From an uncultured Pseudoxanthomonas sp. (GTDB taxonomy: Bacteria > Pseudomonadota > Gammaproteobacteria > Xanthomonadales > Xanthomonadaceae), in assembly GCA_946479745.1 (NCBI GenBank), contig CAMLGZ010000013.1, positions 1-64,000 on the forward strand: a DNA stretch of 64,000 nucleotides, in the 5' to 3' direction. The translations under genes and the position numbers were made by a program. The notes beneath the pieces were generated by a model that searched no databases, had not been told where the DNA came from, and worked only from the letters and a program-made list of their open reading frames with translations. The stretch's first letter is position 1; each line of letters opens with the position of its first letter. Below, piece after piece: positions 39,419 to 48,313 of this stretch.

Positions 39419-40291
39419 TCACGCCGTTCGTTCTTTCGCCTTCTCTTCAATACGCCTGATAAAGTCGAGCATCAGCGACACAGCTGTCTCCGCATGCGTT
39501 TCAAGAAGCAGGTGGCCCGCGTCGAGGATGTGGGCTTCCATTCTCGGCAGCGCACGCATCCAGGACAGCACCTCGGCGAGATCGAAATATATATCGTGCC
39601 TTCCCCAGACCATCAGGGCGGGGGGCTGCCAGCGTTCGAGGTACTTGGCAATAGTGTCGAAGCGGTCGGCGTAGTTCTTGTAGTCCGCGATCAGCGCTCG
39701 CTGCGTGTCCATGTGGCCCGGCAGGTTCATCACACGCCAATCTTCTTCCCAATGTTCGGCAGGGATCCGCTCAGCGATGTCCGATGGGACGCCGGAGATA
39801 TACGTGTCGCGTGTGCCCGCCAGGGTCAAATGCGCGGTGACCGCCGCCTCATTTTCTGCGTTCGGCTGCGACCAGTAGTCCAGCTGCGAAGCCCATCCCG
39901 GTCCCCACCCCGTCCGATGCGCATTGGCGTTCTGGACGATCAGGCCCAGGACTTTCTCGGGCGCCTCCATCGCGACCTGCAGGCCCACCGGCGTTCCCCA
40001 GTCATGCAGGTAAATGAATCGTGGTCCGATCGCCAGATGGTCCAGCAGTTCGGAGATGGCCTGACCAATAGCCTGAAACGAGACCACCGGCAGCACATCG
40101 GACCTGCCGTGCCCGGGCAGGTCAGGCGCAATAACATAGGCGGCCTGTGTCAGGGCGGGCACGATCTTTCGGAACATTCGTGATGAATTCGGGGTGCCGT
40201 GGAGCAGTAAGACGGCAGGCTTGGACGCCTCGCCTGCCGTGATGAACGAAAGCTCACTGCCGCCGGACAGGCGAAATCGATCCATATCCAT
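39419..40291 (-). CDS. Alpha/beta hydrolase with Asp nucleophile (epoxide hydrolase/haloalkane dehalogenase-like)
   Basis: A 290-residue cytosolic hydrolase. The oxyanion motif LLHGTPNSS is near 29, the nucleophile elbow LHDWGTPVG near 96 carries Asp (as in epoxide hydrolases and haloalkane dehalogenases, not Ser). The acid region is VWGRHDIYFDLAE near 232 and the His lies in DAGHLLLETHAE near 260. Substrate cannot be told; lid Tyr residues were not assigned. It stands alone on the minus strand inside the segment bounded by 30-bp inverted repeats, so it was likely acquired. Confidence 0.82.
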   Translation of the reverse strand: MDMDRFRLSGGSELSFITAGEASKPAVLLLHGTPNSSRMFRKIVPALTQAAYVIAPDLPGHGRSDVLPVVSFQAIGQAISELLDHLAIGPRFIYLHDWGTPVGLQVAMEAPEKVLGLIVQNANAHRTGWGPGWASQLDYWSQPNAENEAAVTAHLTLAGTRDTYISGVPSDIAERIPAEHWEEDWRVMNLPGHMDTQRALIADYKNYADRFDTIAKYLERWQPPALMVWGRHDIYFDLAEVLSWMRALPRMEAHILDAGHLLLETHAETAVSLMLDFIRRIEEKAKERTA

Positions 40292-40667
40292 GCGTTGTTC
40301 CCAATACGGATTGTGGGGGCGAGTGATAGAAGTTGTGGCGTTACTTATGGGTGAGAATCACGACAAATCCGCCTAACAATTCATTCGAAATCGGAGTCCA
40401 TTGTTCTTGGCATCTGTGTGGCAGCCTGACGATTTTTACGCAAGACCAGATAGCTCCAGGGTCCAGGCCTTGCCACCCCGTTTTCGACACCTGCCAGTTG
40501 GTTCGGCTCAGATCGCGCTCAATTTGCATGCTGTGCTTGCAATCACACATTAAGGCGGTTGATGTGACCTAAGGTTTGATCGGAGATCGCAAGGCTGTTC
40601 TTGGGGGTTCAGCGGGCAAGGCGTTCGAGTTGTTGCGATCATTCTTCTTGCACAAATGGGGATATTT
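40292..40667. other. 376-bp gap between divergent hydrolase and S8 protease genes
   Basis: Presumably holds both promoters; I see no strong -35/-10 pair. At 40370-40387 GCCTAACAATTCATTCGA resembles the first half of an integron attC site, but no GTTRRRY partner follows within 150 bases. AT content is a little above the neighbours. No convincing gene is present. Confidence 0.4.
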
Positions 40668-42188
40668 ATGGGTTTCTGCACGTCCAGGAATGGTGCGATC
40701 CTTGTTTTCGTCACCGGCATGTTGCTCGCTTCCAACTTGAACGCGCAGCAGATAGTCCGCACCGATCTTCTTTATCCCGGTGGGACCTTCGATGAATTTA
40801 TCGTCAAGTACAAGGAGGGGTCCCCCGAGCGAGCCAATAGCGCTGCTCTTAAGAAGTCATTGGATAAGGCAGCCGCAAAGGCCACTCTACGGGCTGGGCG
40901 TTCCATTTCCGCAGCGCGCCTGGCTGCCTCGGCAGGAGCCTCTGATCTGATCAGAGCGAGCAGAAAACTGGACAGGATCGACGCGGCTGATTACATGCGG
41001 GAAATAGCGTCAAATCCGAACGTCGAGTATGTCGAGCCGAACACCAAAGCCCAGGTGCTGAGTACCGTCCCTAACGATCCGGACTACTCCTTGCAATGGT
41101 ATTACTCGGATCCAATTGGAGGAATCAATGCTCCGAACGCCTGGACCAGCTCACAGGGCCAGCTGACCAGCGGCGCAGCGGTGGTCATAGCGGTGATTGA
41201 TTCTGGAAAGACGGCTCATTCCGACCTGGACGCAAAAATGCTGCCGGGGTATGACTTTATCGTCGATAGCACGATTGCCAAGGATGGGAATGGGCGAGAC
41301 GCCGATCCTTCGGATCCAGGAATATATCGGGTATACGCTGGCGACGATCCCTGCGTTGGGCCGTACGAGTGCTCCAATCTGACGTTGGGCGTCCTGTATT
41401 CCGACTGGCATGGAACTATGGTTTCCGGAATTGCGGCGGCCGAGACCAACAACGCATCAGGCATAGCGGGAGCTGGGTTCAACGCGAAAATTCTGCCGGT
41501 TCGCGTTGTTGGCAGAGGAGGGGTGGCATCGATGGCGGATGTCGCGGCCGCAATCCAGTGGGCAGCAGGCATCGCGGTAGATGGCGTATCAAATCCGAAC
41601 CCAGCCAAAGTCATCAATCTCAGTCTGGGCTTTTACGCGTCGACGCCGACCGAATGCAGTTCGACACTGCAGACTGCAGTGAACGGTGCCGTGGCCGCAG
41701 GCGCGACCGTCGTCGCGGCTGCTGGAAATGATGAAGGGGCCCACTTCCGTCAGCCGGCAACGTGTGCAAACGTCATAACCGTCGCAGCTACTACGCGTAG
41801 TGGGGCCAGGTCTACTTACACAAGCTATGGATCGAATGTGGACATCGCTGCGCCAGGGGGCGATGGATCCGATCTTATTTACACCACATCCAACGCGGGC
41901 ATGAATCAGCCTCTAGCCCAGACTTACGCGTATGCGGCAGGAACGTCCATGTCCACTCCTCAGGTTGCTGGAACTGTTGCACTCATGCAGGCGATAGCCA
42001 TGAATTCCTGCAGCCGGTGGCTGACACCGGCAGAGGTCGAGTCGCGTTTGCTGTCCAGCGCACATCCTTTCCCAGTAACGCCCACGCAATACATTGGAGT
42101 CGGCATTCTGGATGCTACTGAGGCAGTTGCCAGTGCTAAGTGCCACGTCACGGGTGGGCCTCTGCCACCGCTTCCGGGCACTGGCTAA
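40668..42188 (+). CDS. Secreted S8 (subtilisin-family) serine peptidase
   Basis: A 506-residue exported protease. The signal peptide ends LNA-Q near 24; a propeptide-like part (FIVKYKEGS near 42, NVEYVEPN near 120) precedes the catalytic domain. The triad is complete: Asp178 in AVIDSGK, His248 in DWHGTMVSG, and Ser427 in GTSMSTPQVAG. HGTMVSG and GTSMSTPQVAG differ from the usual HGTHVAG and GTSMAxPHVAG. It ends shortly after the catalytic domain, with no P-domain or PPC domain that related xanthomonad proteases often carry. ATG 40668 has GGGGA five bases upstream; 40656 is the alternative. Confidence 0.9.
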   Translation: MGFCTSRNGAILVFVTGMLLASNLNAQQIVRTDLLYPGGTFDEFIVKYKEGSPERANSAALKKSLDKAAAKATLRAGRSISAARLAASAGASDLIRASRKLDRIDAADYMREIASNPNVEYVEPNTKAQVLSTVPNDPDYSLQWYYSDPIGGINAPNAWTSSQGQLTSGAAVVIAVIDSGKTAHSDLDAKMLPGYDFIVDSTIAKDGNGRDADPSDPGIYRVYAGDDPCVGPYECSNLTLGVLYSDWHGTMVSGIAAAETNNASGIAGAGFNAKILPVRVVGRGGVASMADVAAAIQWAAGIAVDGVSNPNPAKVINLSLGFYASTPTECSSTLQTAVNGAVAAGATVVAAAGNDEGAHFRQPATCANVITVAATTRSGARSTYTSYGSNVDIAAPGGDGSDLIYTTSNAGMNQPLAQTYAYAAGTSMSTPQVAGTVALMQAIAMNSCSRWLTPAEVESRLLSSAHPFPVTPTQYIGVGILDATEAVASAKCHVTGGPLPPLPGTG

Positions 42189-42229
42189 GCGAGCCGCTAG
42201 CAGCCTTGAAAACGGGGTCTATGAAAACG

Positions 42230-42280
42230 GAAAACGGGGTCAGAGTCATTTAAGTGGAAAGTGTATCTGACCCAGTTTTC
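42230..42280. repeat. 30-bp inverted repeat, right copy, within a 51-bp palindrome
   Basis: 42230-42259 is the inverse of 39315-39344 (28 of 30). GAAAACGGGGTCAGA (42230-42244) also pairs with TCTGACCCAGTTTTC (42266-42280), 14 of 15. A partial extra copy GAAAACGGGGTC lies just upstream at 42208-42219. No transposase gene is present. Confidence 0.8.
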
Positions 42281-42364
42281 GGAACCCGTTTTCGTTCGAA
42301 CAAGCATGGGATAAGTATTTTTAGCGGGCGCCGAGTATTCAACAACAACGGAGGTTATAGGCAT

Positions 42365-43249
42365 ATGAGAAGCAACAAGGGCTTTTTGGCAACAATTGCA
42401 GTACTCGTTCTTTTTTGTGTATCGGCGAGCTCATCAGCAAGCACCATTCAGTGTAATGGATGTACCAATACGCAATACAAAACATCAGCAAAAAATGCAG
42501 GCGTCGGCCAGCACTTCGTCATGGATCTAACGAATGCAAAGCTTACGTTTTGGGAAGTCGAATTCGTACCGGATGGGCCGCTCTATATTGCTTATGCGTT
42601 AACAATTCCTTCCGGAATAGAAGTTCAATTCTTGAACATTCTTGAGCAGAAAACTCAAGCGAAACTTAGCGGAAATCCTGGGTTGGTAATTACGGTCGAT
42701 GCCAACAACCCAACGGGTGCTTCAACAATGATCGTTGATCCTCTTGGGGCTTGGGTAAACTCCAACGCTTATGATGTCGTGTCGAATCCTGGAGTAAGAA
42801 ATTCGATTGGTGCATCCCTTGCAAATGGATACACCGGGGCGGTGACCGGAAGCTCCACCCTGAATAGTGCTATTCAGAACCTGGTCTCTACACTTATGTC
42901 TGCCAGCACAGCGTTTACGTCTCCAATTTCAATCCGCATCGTCATTACCTGGAAAGACGGTAGCAAGACAACGTACGAAATGAGTTCTGGAGACGTCGCT
43001 GAAGCTAAATATGTCAATGGTGAAAGTCGTGATGAACGCAATCAACCGATTCCTGATCCGGCCTTCACTGATCCTACGACTGGCGGAGGATATTCAGGTA
43101 CTTATACTTTCAATACCAACAACGCCATCGACGATTGGTTGAATGCGGCTGCGCAAGCTGGCATTCAAATAACCGGAGGAAGCTCAGGATTGCGCCTGTC
43201 GTGTTCATGGGTTAATACGACGCTTACGTGTAAGCGTTTGAATCAATAA
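42365..43249 (+). CDS. AT-rich secreted protein of unknown family
   Basis: A 294-residue protein with a Sec signal (MRSNKGFLATIAVLVLFCVSAS, cleaved near SSAS). A Cys pair IQCNGCTNTQ starts the mature part, and two more Cys lie near the end (LSCSWVNTTLTCKRLNQ), suggesting disulfides. The body is rich in Asn, Thr and Ser with beta-like alternation. GC is clearly below neighbours (codons such as AAT, ACA, TTA are frequent), so recent transfer is likely. GGAGG lies ten bases before ATG. No domain recognised. Confidence 0.75.
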   Translation: MRSNKGFLATIAVLVLFCVSASSSASTIQCNGCTNTQYKTSAKNAGVGQHFVMDLTNAKLTFWEVEFVPDGPLYIAYALTIPSGIEVQFLNILEQKTQAKLSGNPGLVITVDANNPTGASTMIVDPLGAWVNSNAYDVVSNPGVRNSIGASLANGYTGAVTGSSTLNSAIQNLVSTLMSASTAFTSPISIRIVITWKDGSKTTYEMSSGDVAEAKYVNGESRDERNQPIPDPAFTDPTTGGGYSGTYTFNTNNAIDDWLNAAAQAGIQITGGSSGLRLSCSWVNTTLTCKRLNQ

Positions 43250-43481
43250 CGATCTGTTTTTTGGCGCGAACTTTAAATTGAAGTTTTTTCCTTGTCTGCT
43301 CAAAATAAATTGAGCAGACAAGGCGTTTGCCGGTTGAATGCAAGCTTGGGTCTGTGCCACTTTTCTTTCATGATTCCGTAGTTTATCCGCATTGATCCTT
43401 AACCCATTTAACGCGCCTCTGGGGAGATATAGCGGAACGCTCGGAGCTAGGTATGGTCTCAGGTTCTGAGGGCGCTCCCCA
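43250..43481. other. Gap after the AT-rich gene, with a perfect 14-bp hairpin
   Basis: CCTTGTCTGCTCAA (43290-43303) pairs exactly with TTGAGCAGACAAGG (43310-43323) across AATAAA. Six T precede the stem on the plus strand but none follow it, so it is not a standard terminator on either strand. GC returns to the genome level after about 43400. Confidence 0.6.
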
Positions 43482-44300
43482 TCAGAACCTTCCCTCAGTC
43501 ATTCCGTAAACCTTGTCCCGCAAAGCCACCAGCTTCGGCCCGAAGTCCTGCACCAGCTTCTCCCGCGTCATCACCGACACGCGGCCGCTGCAATTGAACG
43601 CCAGCACCCGGCTGCGGTCGGCCGAGACCATGGGGACGCCGATGGCGAACACGTCCGGGTTCCAGTCGCCCAGCGAGAAACAGAAACCGTAGTTCTCGTA
43701 ATCCTGCCGCGCCCGCACGATGCCGCTGCGGATCTTCGGCCAAAGGCCCGGTTCGCATTCGGCCTCGAACTCGGCCAGATTGCGGTCGAACACCTCCTGC
43801 GGGCGTGAGGCAAGATCGGCCCGGCCCAACGCAGTCGAACCGTGCGGCACGCGGGCGCCGGGTTCGAGCTTCATCTGGAACGTAGGGTCGCCCTGGCAAA
43901 CCTCCAGCAACACCATGCGCATGCCGTCGGCGGCGGCCAGCATCACCGCCGATTGCGTGTACTCGGCCAGCTCGCGCATCAACGGACGGGCGATGGCCAC
44001 CACATCGTTGCCTTTCATGAAGGCGTGCCCGAGCGATAGCACCGCCGTGCCCAAAGAATATTTCTCCAGCGCCGCCGAATAAGTCAGATAGCCAAGCGAG
44101 GACAAAGTGAAAGTCAGCCGCGAAACCGTGGCCTTGGGCAAGCCAGTCCGCCGCGCCAGTTCCTGGTTACCCAAATGCTGGGTGCCGAATTCGAAGCAGC
44201 GCAGAATGGAGAAAGCGCGCGCGATCGCGGTTACGAACTGAGGATGGCGTTCGTCGACGAGAGGACTGAAGGCGTCGAGCTTGCGTTTGGGGTTGCCCAT
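43482..44300 (-). CDS. IclR-family transcriptional regulator
   Basis: A 272-residue IclR protein: winged helix at about 24-85 (AIARAFSILRCFEFGTQHLGNQELARRTGLPKATVSRLTFTL) and an effector domain of GAF type with GRVSVMTREKLVQDFGPKLVALR near its end. It diverges from the phosphotransferase/acyl-CoA dehydrogenase run, and two similar inverted repeats lie in the gap, so it probably controls that cluster and itself. Ligand unknown; an aromatic or CoA-linked acid would fit relatives. Confidence 0.9.
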   Translation of the reverse strand: MGNPKRKLDAFSPLVDERHPQFVTAIARAFSILRCFEFGTQHLGNQELARRTGLPKATVSRLTFTLSSLGYLTYSAALEKYSLGTAVLSLGHAFMKGNDVVAIARPLMRELAEYTQSAVMLAAADGMRMVLLEVCQGDPTFQMKLEPGARVPHGSTALGRADLASRPQEVFDRNLAEFEAECEPGLWPKIRSGIVRARQDYENYGFCFSLGDWNPDVFAIGVPMVSADRSRVLAFNCSGRVSVMTREKLVQDFGPKLVALRDKVYGMTEGRF

Positions 44301-44315
44301 TACCGGTATCTCCAG

Positions 44316-44338
44316 TTAGTTCCGCATAACAGAACTGT
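44316..44338. promoter_or_regulatory. IclR-type operator 1
   Basis: AGTTC-N9-GAACT (44318-44322 and 44332-44336) lies 18 bases before the iclR start. It shares TTAGTTCC and ATAxCAGAACT with operator 2. Confidence 0.6.
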
Positions 44339-44446
44339 ATTGATGATGGCGTTGCATGTTGAAGACGCACAGCCTTGCCAGCGGACTTTATGGCGACCTC
44401 CAGCTTGTTTAGACCAAAGCCACTCAGTACGATGGATCGATATTCA

Positions 44447-44474
44447 GGAACTTAGTTCCATCATACAGAACTAA
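44447..44474. promoter_or_regulatory. IclR-type operator 2 for the catabolic run
   Basis: TTAGTTC-N9-GAACTAA is a perfect 7-bp inverted repeat (44452-44474). GGAAC-TTA-GTTCC (44447-44459) overlaps it, making a double palindrome about 80 bases before the first gene of the run. Confidence 0.65.
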
Positions 44475-44555
44475 AGATCGCTCACCTATGGCTACGCCAG
44501 ACCCGCATCACCGCACCCGACAGGTATCAACGGCTTTATCGCGTCAGGCGATGGC

Positions 44556-45620
44556 ATGACCGGCGCGAATTCGAGCAGCGCAACGCAGGATCCTTTCGAC
44601 CTAGGGGCGTTGGACGCGTATCTGCAGCGGCACATCGCCGGCTTTGAAGGTCCGATCCAGGTCTCCCGCTTCAAAGGCGGTCAGTCCAACCCGACCTATT
44701 TATTGAGCACTCCCATGCGCCAATACGTAATGCGCTCCAAACCGGCGCCGGTCGCGCAGCTGCTGCCTTCGGCGCATGCGGTAGAGCGCGAGTTCCGATT
44801 GCAGGCCGCGCTGGCCGGGAGTGCGGTGCCGGTAGCGGGCATGCATTGCCTGTGCGAGGACGAATCGGTGATAGGGCGCGCTTTCTACGTCATGGATTTC
44901 GTAGAAGGGCGCATCTTCTGGGAACAATCGCTGCCGGGCATCGAACCGGTCGAGCGCGCTGCCTTGTACGACGAACTCAACCGTGTCATCGCCGCGCTGC
45001 ACGAAGTCGATTTCGCCGCATTGGGATTGGCCGACTACGGCAAGGCCGGCAACTACTTTTCGCGCCAGGTCGATCGCTGGACGCGGCAATACCGCGCCAG
45101 CGAAACCGGCAGCATCGAGGCCATGGACAAGCTGATCGAATGGCTGCCGCTGCACATACCGCAGGAGGAAAACCCGCAGGTATCGCTGGTGCACGGCGAC
45201 TACCGGCTGGACAACGTCATCTTCCATCCCGCCGAACCGCGCATCCTGGCGGTGATCGACTGGGAGCTTTCCACGCTGGGGCACCCGCTGGCCGATTTCG
45301 CCTATCACCTGATGAGCTGGCATATCGCGCCGGGCGGGGCGATGCGCGGCCTGGCCGGGCTGGACCTGCCAGCGCTGGGCATTCCGCGAGAATCCGAATA
45401 CGTCGCCGCTTACGAACGGCGCATCGGCCGCAGCGCGGCCGGCGACTGGAACTACTACCTGGCTTACAACCTCTTCCGCATCGCTGCGATTCTTCAAGGC
45501 ATCGCCAAGCGCGTGCAGGAAGGGACCGCCAGCAGCCCGCAGGCCGCTGAATACGGACGCCAGGCCAAACCGCTGGCCGAACTGGGCTGGCGTTTCGCGC
45601 AACAGGCCGGAGACGCCTGA
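44556..45620 (+). CDS. Phosphotransferase-family protein (APH/ACAD10-like kinase fold)
   Basis: A 354-residue protein with the aminoglycoside-phosphotransferase fold. FKGGQSNPTYLL near 44 forms the nucleotide loop, SLVHGDYRLDNVIFHP near 209 is the Brenner-like catalytic loop, and AVIDWELSTLGHPLADFAYH near 230 is the DFG-like metal motif. Homologues fused or next to acyl-CoA dehydrogenases (ACAD10/11) are thought to phosphorylate 4-hydroxyacyl-CoA. Here the acyl-CoA dehydrogenase gene follows immediately, which supports that role over drug resistance. Confidence 0.85.
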   Translation: MTGANSSSATQDPFDLGALDAYLQRHIAGFEGPIQVSRFKGGQSNPTYLLSTPMRQYVMRSKPAPVAQLLPSAHAVEREFRLQAALAGSAVPVAGMHCLCEDESVIGRAFYVMDFVEGRIFWEQSLPGIEPVERAALYDELNRVIAALHEVDFAALGLADYGKAGNYFSRQVDRWTRQYRASETGSIEAMDKLIEWLPLHIPQEENPQVSLVHGDYRLDNVIFHPAEPRILAVIDWELSTLGHPLADFAYHLMSWHIAPGGAMRGLAGLDLPALGIPRESEYVAAYERRIGRSAAGDWNYYLAYNLFRIAAILQGIAKRVQEGTASSPQAAEYGRQAKPLAELGWRFAQQAGDA

Positions 45621-45654
45621 TGCGCGTTCTGCCGGCTAATGGTTGAGGCCACGT

Positions 45655-47481
45655 ATGGACTCGCTGCTGCTCTCTCGTCGCGACCTGCAGTTCCTGCTGT
45701 ACGAATGGCTGGACGTCGAATCGCTGATCCGAGCCGAACGCTACGCCGATCACAGCCGCGAAACCTTCGACGCGGCGCTGGACACCTGCGAACGCATCGC
45801 CACCGAAGTCTTCGCCCCGCACAACCAGAAGGCCGACCAGCATGAGCCGCGTTTCGACGGAAATACGGTCGCGTTGATCGAAGAAGTCGGGCCAGCGCTG
45901 CGGGCGTTCGCCGATGCGGGGCTGATCGCCGCTGGACATGATTACGCATTGGGCGGCATGCAGTTGCCGGCAGTGGTGGAGAAGGCGGGGCTGACCTATC
46001 TGTATGCCGCCAACGTCGGCACCAGCGCCTATCCGCTGTTGACCATGGGCAACGCCAACCTGTTGCTCGCGCATGGCAGTCAGGCGCAGGTCCAGGCGTT
46101 CGTCATGCCGGAACTCGAAGGCCGTTATTTCGGCACCATGTGCTTGTCGGAACCGCAGGCAGGTTCCTCATTGTCCGACATCGCCACGCGCGCCGACTAT
46201 GAAGGCGAATCCACTTTCGGCCCGCAGTACCGCGTGACCGGCAACAAGATGTGGATCTCCGGCGGAGACCATGAACTGTCGGAGAATATCGTGCACCTGG
46301 TGCTGGCGAAGATTCCCGGACCGGACGGCCGGCTGATTCCCGGTGTGAAGGGAATTTCTCTGCTACTGGTGCCCAAGTTCCTGGTTGGCCAGGACGGCGC
46401 GCTGCGCGAGCGCAACGATGTGCAGCTGGCAGGCATCAATCACAAGATGGGCTATCGCGGCACAGTCAACTGTCTGTTGAATTTCGGCGAAGGCACGCGC
46501 CATCGCCCTGGCGGAAAGGGCGGGGCGGTCGGCTATCTGGTCGGCGAAGCTCACCACGGCCTTGCCTACATGTTCCACATGATGAATGAGGCGCGTATCG
46601 GCGTAGGTCTGGGCGCGGTGGCGCTGGGCTACACCGGCTACCTGCATGCGCTGGACTATGCGCGCAACCGGCCACAAGGCCGTCCAGTCGGCAATGAAGG
46701 CAAAGATCCTTCCAGCCCGCAGACCCGCATCATCCATCACGCCGATGTGAAACGCATGCTGCTGGCGCAGAAGTCGTATGTGGAAGGCGCATTGGCTTTC
46801 AACCTGTACTGCGCACAGCTGGTCGATCAGGCCCGCGTGGCTGCCGATGCGGACGAACGTGCCGCACTGACGCGGTTGCTCGATATCCTGACGCCCATCG
46901 CCAAGAGCTGGCCTTCGCAGTGGTGTCTGGCCGCCAACGACCTGGCCATACAAGTGCATGGCGGCTACGGCTACACGCGCGACTACAAGGTGGAACAGTT
47001 CTACCGGGACAACCGTCTCAATCCCATCCACGAAGGTACGCACGGCATCCAGGGACTGGATTTGCTGGGCCGCAAGGTGGTGACCGAAAACGGCGCGGCA
47101 TTCAAATTGTTCGCGGGCCGTGTGGCGGAAACCATCGGCAAAGCCAGTGCTCACAAAAACCTTGCCGAATCCGCTGGCGCTCTTGGACAGCGTTTCCAAC
47201 GCCTTGCGGAAGTGACGCGTACTTTGTGGTCGGCCGGCGATGTGCAGCTGACCCTTGCCAATGCGACTGTCTACCTGGAAGCCTTCGGCCACATCGCCAT
47301 CGCCTGGATATGGCTGGAGCAAGGGTTGGCGGCGGAGACGAAAGAGGGCGATTTCTACGAAGGCAAGCGCAGCGCCATGCGTTACTTCTTCCGTTGGGAA
47401 TTGCCCAAGGTCGACGCGCAACTCGATCTGCTGGCCAGTCTGGACCGCACCGCATTGGACATGCAGGACGCTTTCTTCTAA
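45655..47481 (+). CDS. Acyl-CoA dehydrogenase (long, about 600-residue class)
   Basis: A 608-residue FAD enzyme. An N-terminal helical extension (LLYEWLDVESLIRAERYADHS) precedes the usual N, middle and C domains. MCLSEPQAGSSLSDI near 161 is the FAD/substrate motif, and QVHGGYGYTRDYKVEQFYRDNRLNPIHEGTHGIQ near 427 carries the acyl-CoA dehydrogenase C-terminal signature, including the probable catalytic Glu in HEGTHG. ATG 45655 was preferred to a TTG at 45643. The substrate is not known; it works with the adjacent kinase-like protein and the two SDRs. Confidence 0.92.
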   Translation: MDSLLLSRRDLQFLLYEWLDVESLIRAERYADHSRETFDAALDTCERIATEVFAPHNQKADQHEPRFDGNTVALIEEVGPALRAFADAGLIAAGHDYALGGMQLPAVVEKAGLTYLYAANVGTSAYPLLTMGNANLLLAHGSQAQVQAFVMPELEGRYFGTMCLSEPQAGSSLSDIATRADYEGESTFGPQYRVTGNKMWISGGDHELSENIVHLVLAKIPGPDGRLIPGVKGISLLLVPKFLVGQDGALRERNDVQLAGINHKMGYRGTVNCLLNFGEGTRHRPGGKGGAVGYLVGEAHHGLAYMFHMMNEARIGVGLGAVALGYTGYLHALDYARNRPQGRPVGNEGKDPSSPQTRIIHHADVKRMLLAQKSYVEGALAFNLYCAQLVDQARVAADADERAALTRLLDILTPIAKSWPSQWCLAANDLAIQVHGGYGYTRDYKVEQFYRDNRLNPIHEGTHGIQGLDLLGRKVVTENGAAFKLFAGRVAETIGKASAHKNLAESAGALGQRFQRLAEVTRTLWSAGDVQLTLANATVYLEAFGHIAIAWIWLEQGLAAETKEGDFYEGKRSAMRYFFRWELPKVDAQLDLLASLDRTALDMQDAFF

Positions 47482-47508
47482 TAACTATTCGCAACAAAGG
47501 CATACGAC

Positions 47509-48288
47509 ATGGCTGACAAGAATATTTTCGATCTCACCGGCAAGACCGCACTCGTCACCGGCGGCTCGCGCGGGCTGGGCCTGCAGATGGCCGAAGCACT
47601 GGGAAGCTATGGCGCACGGGTGGTGCTGTCCGCCCGCAAGGCCGATGAACTACAGCAGGCGCAGGCGTATCTGCAGAAACTGGGGATAGATGCCGACTGG
47701 GTCGCTGCCGATGGCTCGAAGGACGCCGACATCGCCGCGTTGGCCGATGCGGTGCTCGGGAAGCTCGATCACGTCGATATCCTGGTCAACAATGCGGGTG
47801 CCAGTTGGGGAGCGCCTGCCGAGGACTATCCGGCCGAGGCCTGGGACAAGGTGTTCAATCTCAATATCCGCGGCCTGTTTTTGCTCACCCAGCAGATCGG
47901 AAAGCGATCGATGATCCCGCGCAAATACGGCCGAATTATCAATATCGCTTCCATCGCGGGCTTGCGCGGAAATCCGCCCGGCGCCATGCAGACCATCGCC
48001 TACAACACCAGCAAGGGCGCACTGGTGAATTTCACCCGCACGCTGGCGGGCGAGTGGGGTAAGTACGGCATTACCGTCAACGCGCTGGCTCCCGGATTCT
48101 TCCCGTCGAAGATGTCGCAGGTGCTGATCAAGACGCTGGGAGAGGAAACGCTGATCGGCAATTCGCCGTTGCAGCGGCTGGGCGACGATGAGGATCTGAA
48201 GGGGGCGACATTGCTGTTCGCTTCCGATGCGGGCAAGCACATTACCGGCCAGATACTGGCGGTCGACGGCGGTTACAGCGCGGTTTGA
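47509..48288 (+). CDS. Short-chain dehydrogenase/reductase
   Basis: A 259-residue classical SDR: TGGSRGLGLQMA near 17 (cofactor), NNAG near 93, Ser in INIASIAGLRG near 145 and YNTSKGAL near 163 (Tyr/Lys). Likely oxidises or reduces a hydroxyacyl or alcohol intermediate of this catabolic run. It follows the acyl-CoA dehydrogenase by 27 bases and precedes a second SDR by 25. Confidence 0.92.
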   Translation: MADKNIFDLTGKTALVTGGSRGLGLQMAEALGSYGARVVLSARKADELQQAQAYLQKLGIDADWVAADGSKDADIAALADAVLGKLDHVDILVNNAGASWGAPAEDYPAEAWDKVFNLNIRGLFLLTQQIGKRSMIPRKYGRIINIASIAGLRGNPPGAMQTIAYNTSKGALVNFTRTLAGEWGKYGITVNALAPGFFPSKMSQVLIKTLGEETLIGNSPLQRLGDDEDLKGATLLFASDAGKHITGQILAVDGGYSAV

Positions 48289-48313
48289 GCGGAACATCGC
48301 CTGGGAGGGCAGC

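Noticed and set aside
40194..40376. 60-residue frame ending at the TAA of the attC-like motif
   Set aside because: It lies opposite the hydrolase start, has no ribosome site and no recognisable sequence.
43290..43323. Standard intrinsic terminator after the AT-rich gene
   Set aside because: The 14-bp stem is perfect, but the T run is on the wrong side for either direction.
44556..45620. Aminoglycoside resistance kinase
   Set aside because: The APH fold is shared, but the adjacent acyl-CoA dehydrogenase and SDR genes point to an ACAD10-like metabolic role.
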